NCBI GenBank assembly: GCA_039029535.1
Contig: JBCCFW010000249.1
Coordinates: 1-8,715, forward strand
Source: JBCCFW01 sp039029535
Lineage (GTDB): Bacteria; Acidobacteriota; JBCCFW01
DNA length: 8,715 nt
Direction: 5' to 3'
Below the pieces are notes generated by a model. The model had not been told where the DNA came from, did no database searches, and saw only the letters and a list, made by a program, of their open reading frames with translations. Of the stretch, positions 4,449 through 8,715 are shown piece by piece (the stretch's first letter is position 1; each line of letters starts with the position of its first letter). The position numbers were made by a program, and so were the translations under genes.

Positions 4449-4476
4449 ATGGTACCATGAGCCGCCTCGTCCGCAA
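4449..4476 (-). promoter_or_regulatory. Possible promoter of the tRNA-Ser pair
   Basis: On the minus strand, TTGCGG (complement at 4471-4476) and TACCAT (complement at 4449-4454) are spaced by 16 bp. Transcription would start near 4442, about 26 nt before the mature 5' end of tRNA-Ser(TGA). The -10 lies within a perfect 10-bp palindrome, ATGGTACCAT (4449-4458). The match to consensus is only fair. Confidence 0.35.
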
Positions 4477-4504
4477 CGTTCGGAAAACGTATGGTCGTGG
4501 TCTC

Positions 4505-7500
4505 TCAATCGACCACCACGGCGTACCAGTAGCTCGGCCCCCGCACCGCCCCGATGTCCAGGTAGGCGGGGACCCTCACCGCCCCCGAAACGTCCACGAA
4601 ATCGCCGTCCGGAGCCTCTGCCCGGAGCACGAGCACGCTGCACGAACGGGCGTCCGCCTCCATCCAGCTCAAGAGCACGTCCTGTTCGTCGTCCCCACGC
4701 TGCAGCCGCAGGTCCGGGACGCCCTGAGCCGTCCCGATCGATCCCAGCGGGTCCTGGTCCACCAGGCCCATGATCAGCGACGCGTCCGTGCCCCACCAGT
4801 TGCCCTCCGCACGCACCGCCTCGGCGCCGTCGTTCTGCACGTGGAGGAAGCGCGTGCACGAGAAGGCGTTCCGGCCGTCGTTGTCGTCACGAGCATCGTC
4901 GAGGGTGCCGAGGTCGGGTCGTGAGGTCGCGTCGACGAGCACGCCCACCACGTCGTCGTGGAAGAGGCAGTCGGTCACCACGCCAGTGGCTCCGTTCTCC
5001 CAAGTCATCCCCGTGAAGTCGTGGACGAAGCGGCTGTCCTGCACGCGGACGTCGGTCCCGTCGACGATGAGACCCGAGCTCGCGTAGGCCAGCTCGAGAC
5101 CCGTGAGCTCATGCGGTCCGGCTCCCACGAGCCGGAGGCCCGGCCAGTCACCCGACCCGGGGCTGGTGTCGCCGCCGTCGCCGTTGGTGTCGCCGCCGCG
5201 ATCGTCGCGATTCGACGTGACGATCGCCGGTCGCGACGAGTCCGCCTCCACGACGAAGCCGTCGAAGCGCAGGTCCGGATCCGCACCCGAGTCGACCTTG
5301 AGCAACGCCCCCGACGCGAGGGTGAGAGTGGCGTCCTCGAAGCTCAGGGCGTCGGCCAGCACGTAGGGGAGACCCGCGTCGCTCCAACGAACGTCCCGAC
5401 GCCAGCTCCCGCCACGGACCAGGATGGCGTCGAGCTCGTCGTTCTCTTCAGCCGTCAGCATCGAGAACGTGCCGACGGTGTCGGGCGCGAGCAATGCCGC
5501 CAGTCGATTCCGGTCGAGCCGCGTGTTCGTGATGGTGGCGCCGGCGTTGTCACGACGCAGCTCCAGGCCCACGTCGAGGTTCCCGTCGATGACGCCGTCC
5601 GTCAGGGTCAGGTCACCGCCGGCTTCGACCGCCACGCCCACGCGATTGGACGTCCACAGCGAGCTGCGCACGGTCGCCTCGCCGGTCACGACGGTCTCGC
5701 GGGCGTGCCGCACCTCGACGTGCTCCGAGTCGGTCCCCGTGAGGAGCTCGAGCGCGGTCCAGTCCTCGCTGCCCGGCACCGACAAGGCGCCGTCGCCGTT
5801 GGTGTCGCCGCCGGTGTCGTCGCGCAGCGAGGTGAACAGCACCGGCGTGTCGGGCAGGCCCGTGACCTGCAGGTTGGCGGCGAGGCGGGCGTCCTCCAAC
5901 TTGACGATGACTCCGGGCTCCAGCTCCAGGCCACCGAGGAAGGACAGGTCGGCCGTCACGACGTAGGGGATGCCCGCCTCCGTCCAGGAGACCGGGCTGA
6001 GTGAGCCGGCTCCCGTCAGCTCGATCCCGTCGTGCTCGCCGTTGCCCCTCGCGGTGAGCGACGTGAGAGCAGGCGAGAGGCCGGCCGACATGGCGAAGCC
6101 CCAGCGAGCGTTGTCGACGAACACGCAGTTCTCCACCAGGGCCGTGACCCCGGCCTGGAGCTCGAGCCCCGCCAGGGAACACTCGCGGAAGGTGCTCTGA
6201 CGCAGCTCGAGCTGCGAGGTCGTCGTCGTGAGCAGGCCCCAGCCGCAGCGCTCGAAGTCACAGGACTCGGCGACCAGGTCGCCGAGCAAGAGGGTGGACA
6301 GGGCATCGCGGACCAGCAGGCCCGTGAGCTCGTTCGTCCCCCGGAGCGTGAGCGTGCCCCAGGTCGGCTCGAGCCCCGCGAGCTCGGGTCCCTCGGTGTC
6401 ACCCCCGAACTCGTCGTCGAAGACGTGCGTCACCACCGCCGGGTCGAGCTCGGTGCCTCGGGTCACGAGATCCCGCGCGTCGAGCGCAGCGTCCACGCCG
6501 GCCATCTTCACGACCGCGCCGGCCTCCAAGGTCAGGGACGAGCCCTCGAGAAACGTGACGGCCTCGGTGAGGACGTGGGGCAGGACGTTGGCAGCCCAGG
6601 TCGTGGGAGTGGTCCAGCCGGCGCCGGCGGTCACGTGGAGGCCCTCGAAGAGGCGGTGCCCCGAGGACGTCGGCGCGAGCAGCTCGATGTCGGAGTCCGC
6701 TTCGAGCCGCACCGGCACCTCGCCGTCGCGGAGGGTGCAGCCGTCCAGCCGGCTGCCCGTCGCTCCCGTCGTGACGAGGACCCCTGGCCCGAGACTCTCG
6801 GTGAGGGTGCAGCGCCGGAGGCTCGCCGAGCCGGTCGACGCGATGGTGAGCGCCACGTTTGCTCGGTCCCAGACCACGTCGAGGCCGTCGACCGGGCCCA
6901 GAGCTTCGGTCGTGTCCAGGTAACGGATGAACAGGTCCTCGATGACGCTCGTGCCGCCCAGTCGGAGCCGGCCCGCCTCGCCGGCGGCCGGGACGACGGC
7001 GGCGCCGTCGGTGTCGCCTCCGTGGTCGTCGTCGTGCACCGAGGTGAACACCACCGGCGCCGCCGGCGTGCCCACCGCCATGATCCCGTCGAGCAGGATG
7101 TCGCGCGCGCCGTCGGCCGCGGCAGGGTCGAGCTTGATGACGACGCCCGGCTCCAGGGTGAGCGTCGCGCCGGCGAAGGTCAGGCCCGCGTCGACGACGA
7201 AGGGGAGGCCCTCGTCGGTCCACGTCTGGTCCGTGGTCCAGGGCGTGCTGCCGTCGAGGGCGATGCCGTTGAAGCGACGGTGCGCCGAGGCGGTGAGCTC
7301 GACGAGGTTCACGGGGGCGTCGGCCCCGAGCCAGAGCGCCGTCTCGTTGCGCACGAAGTCGCAGTCGAGGACGCCCGTTCCCAGCGAGCCCGCCTGGATC
7401 TCCAGGCCGAGCCCGGCATTGTCCATGAAGCTGCAGCGGTCGAAGCCGGCTTGACCGCCCGGCGCGACGACGGCGCCCACCGCGCCCTGCTCGAAGCGGG

Positions 7501-8503
7501 ACGTGGTGGCCGTGAGGTCGCCGAGGACGTCCACGCGATCCGCGTGCCGCACGGTCGCGTCGGTGAGCCGGCTGAGGCCGATGAGACCGAACCGACCCCA
7601 GTCGCCAGTCATGGGTGGAGCGAGCGGGCCGTCGGTGTCGCCGCCGACCGTGTCGTCGTGGACCGAGGTCAAGACGATGGGCTCCATGGCCGTGGCGACT
7701 GCGGTGAAGGCGGCGACGTCCAGGCTGCTCCCGGTCTCGACCTTCACGATCACGCCGGGCTCGAGGGTGAGCGAGGTCGTGAAGCTCGTGTCCTCGCCGA
7801 TGACGAAGGGCAGGCCGGGATCCGACCAGGTGGTCGCCGCGGTCCAGGGCGCGCTGCCGTCGATGAGCACGCCGGCGTAGACGGCATGGTCGCTCGCGCT
7901 CAGGCCCACGAGCGAGGCCTCGACGTCGACACCCAGCCGCAGCGCCGTCTGGTTGCGAGCGAAGAGGCAGCCGGAGAGGCTGGCCAAGAGAGTCCCGGCC
8001 TGCAGGTCGACACCGAGCCCCTGCTGGTCCTCCACGCGACAGTCGGTCAGGCCCAGCGTCGCGCCGGCCTCGACGAGGATCCCGGCGAGACCCTCGGCGA
8101 AGAGAGAGCGGCGTGCCGTGACGTTGCCGGCCGCCTCCGTGACGCTGGCACCCCGCACGACGAGCTCGGTGAGGTCGGCCCCGCCGGTGATGCGGAGCGG
8201 TCCCCAGTCGCCGGCCGGGGCGGCCGGCATCTCCGGCTCGAGGGTCACCGGCTGGGCCGGCGTGCCGTCGACCTGGAGGGCGCCCTCGACGAGCAGGGAG
8301 GTGCCGGTCGTGAAGCGGAGCACGACGTCGGCCTCGAGGGTGAGCGTCTCCCCGACGGGCACCCGCAGGTCGCAGGTCGCCCGATGCGGGCCGCCCGCGG
8401 GCGTGATCGTCCCCGTGACGTCACCGCAGAAGTCGTCGGCGACGCTCGTGGTCACCCAGGCCAGGCCGGCCAGGCACCAGGAGAGGACGTGGTGGACGCG
8501 CAT
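4505..8503 (-). CDS. Large secreted right-handed beta-helix repeat protein, 1332 aa
   Basis: An exported protein with a Sec signal peptide: basic MRVHH, hydrophobic core at residues 6-20, probable cleavage after SVA (22). Two Cys (26, 44) may form a disulfide at the helix cap. The body is a parallel beta-helix of six modules about 200 residues long. Each opens with LTLEPGVxxKx-like segments at residues 54, 246, 448, 657, 859 and 1060. From module 2 on, each also has a DDxxGGDTxG-type acidic loop (283, 491, 696, 895, 1100), often a GDW motif, and short strand repeats. Modules 1-5 end in W-S/T-x-x-G-L-P-x-V (226, 428, 636, 840, 1040). A cap with GNWWGTD at 1234-1240 follows, then a C-terminal stretch from about 1265 that resembles a fibronectin type III or similar beta domain (VLLSW, VLRAEAP, SYWYAVVVD). 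The acidic loops could bind calcium. No catalytic residues are identified, so surface binding or structure is likelier than enzymatic action. The ribosome binding site is weak (GGGGG 11 nt upstream). Confidence 0.93.
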   Translation of the reverse strand: MRVHHVLSWCLAGLAWVTTSVADDFCGDVTGTITPAGGPHRATCDLRVPVGETLTLEADVVLRFTTGTSLLVEGALQVDGTPAQPVTLEPEMPAAPAGDWGPLRITGGADLTELVVRGASVTEAAGNVTARRSLFAEGLAGILVEAGATLGLTDCRVEDQQGLGVDLQAGTLLASLSGCLFARNQTALRLGVDVEASLVGLSASDHAVYAGVLIDGSAPWTAATTWSDPGLPFVIGEDTSFTTSLTLEPGVIVKVETGSSLDVAAFTAVATAMEPIVLTSVHDDTVGGDTDGPLAPPMTGDWGRFGLIGLSRLTDATVRHADRVDVLGDLTATTSRFEQGAVGAVVAPGGQAGFDRCSFMDNAGLGLEIQAGSLGTGVLDCDFVRNETALWLGADAPVNLVELTASAHRRFNGIALDGSTPWTTDQTWTDEGLPFVVDAGLTFAGATLTLEPGVVIKLDPAAADGARDILLDGIMAVGTPAAPVVFTSVHDDDHGGDTDGAAVVPAAGEAGRLRLGGTSVIEDLFIRYLDTTEALGPVDGLDVVWDRANVALTIASTGSASLRRCTLTESLGPGVLVTTGATGSRLDGCTLRDGEVPVRLEADSDIELLAPTSSGHRLFEGLHVTAGAGWTTPTTWAANVLPHVLTEAVTFLEGSSLTLEAGAVVKMAGVDAALDARDLVTRGTELDPAVVTHVFDDEFGGDTEGPELAGLEPTWGTLTLRGTNELTGLLVRDALSTLLLGDLVAESCDFERCGWGLLTTTTSQLELRQSTFRECSLAGLELQAGVTALVENCVFVDNARWGFAMSAGLSPALTSLTARGNGEHDGIELTGAGSLSPVSWTEAGIPYVVTADLSFLGGLELEPGVIVKLEDARLAANLQVTGLPDTPVLFTSLRDDTGGDTNGDGALSVPGSEDWTALELLTGTDSEHVEVRHARETVVTGEATVRSSLWTSNRVGVAVEAGGDLTLTDGVIDGNLDVGLELRRDNAGATITNTRLDRNRLAALLAPDTVGTFSMLTAEENDELDAILVRGGSWRRDVRWSDAGLPYVLADALSFEDATLTLASGALLKVDSGADPDLRFDGFVVEADSSRPAIVTSNRDDRGGDTNGDGGDTSPGSGDWPGLRLVGAGPHELTGLELAYASSGLIVDGTDVRVQDSRFVHDFTGMTWENGATGVVTDCLFHDDVVGVLVDATSRPDLGTLDDARDDNDGRNAFSCTRFLHVQNDGAEAVRAEGNWWGTDASLIMGLVDQDPLGSIGTAQGVPDLRLQRGDDEQDVLLSWMEADARSCSVLVLRAEAPDGDFVDVSGAVRVPAYLDIGAVRGPSYWYAVVVD

Positions 8504-8715
8504 CGGCTCAGGGACCCCCGAGGGAATCTAGGCCGGATCACTCTGGACGCAGGTGAGGATCAGGCCCCCCGCAGGATGCCACGGGGCCGCAGGTCGTGCT
8601 GAGGGCGGCAGGCCCGGATGATTCATGAGTCTTCGTCGCGAGTGGCCGGAGACGCCAGCCGAGAAGGGCCGCTCGGGCCTTGGCCCGCTAGGTGACCCGA
8701 AGGGACACCGCCCAC
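8504..8715. other. Upstream region of the beta-helix gene; no certain gene
   Basis: No confident promoter is seen for the minus-strand gene. TAGATT (complement at 8525-8530) could be a -10 but has no good -35. An ATG at 8625 on the plus strand opens a frame (MSLRREWPETPAEKG...) that runs off the window, with a poor ribosome binding site. On the minus strand a frame enters from the edge and stops at 8623-8625 (ending RLASPATRDEDS), a plausible C-terminus. The two overlap and neither can be chosen. Two compact hairpins lie at 8674-8687 and 8691-8709. Confidence 0.4.

Noticed and set aside
4958..6004. 348-aa plus-strand ORF antisense to the 3' half of the beta-helix gene
   Set aside because: It lies wholly within the real minus-strand gene and has the same low-information composition as other shadow frames.
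6032..8602. 856-aa plus-strand ORF antisense to the beta-helix gene
   Set aside because: It is a GC-rich shadow frame with an Arg/Gly/Glu-biased composition and no domain. The minus-strand frame has a signal peptide, six regular modules and a clear cap.

Overview
The window is GC-rich bacterial DNA (mid-60s % GC by eye). A long secreted beta-helix protein with a Sec signal peptide, the GC-rich codon use, and Asp/Asn/Gly-rich metal-site-like loops fit a large-genome, GC-rich Gram-negative lineage such as Myxococcota, Planctomycetota, Acidobacteriota or a relative. The sequence alone does not settle the phylum.

Layout, left to right. (1) 1-218: 3' end of a plus-strand gene cut by the window edge, ending in a Ser/Gly/Phe/Trp tail like those of TPM-domain (YgcG-like) proteins. 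(2) 379-1779: a plus-strand 466-aa cytoplasmic protein that I do not recognise. (3) 1925-4225: a small accessory island. Its right end is the 3' end of a minus-strand tRNA-Ser(GCT) gene. An exact 18-bp copy of that end lies about 2.3 kb away at 1925-1942. The island carries a Phd/YefM-ParE type II toxin-antitoxin pair (2077-2692) with a palindromic operator in its promoter. It also carries a 214-aa membrane-anchored coiled-coil protein (2835-3479) and about 730 bp of apparently non-coding DNA rich in inverted and direct repeats. No recombinase gene is visible. (4) 4209-4416: tandem minus-strand tRNA-Ser(GCT) and tRNA-Ser(TGA) genes behind a possible shared promoter. (5) 4505-8503: a minus-strand 1332-aa secreted right-handed beta-helix protein built from six modules of about 200 residues. 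(6) 8504-8715: a short stretch with no certain gene.

How it fits together. The centre looks like a compact, probably non-autonomous integrative element or remnant in tRNA-Ser(GCT). The toxin-antitoxin pair would stabilise it, and the 214-aa protein would be cargo. A degenerate third copy of the att-like sequence at 3546-3568 suggests more than one insertion or a composite structure. The flanking 466-aa, TPM-like and beta-helix genes look like ordinary chromosomal neighbours. Integration is inferred from repeat geometry alone and has not been tested.
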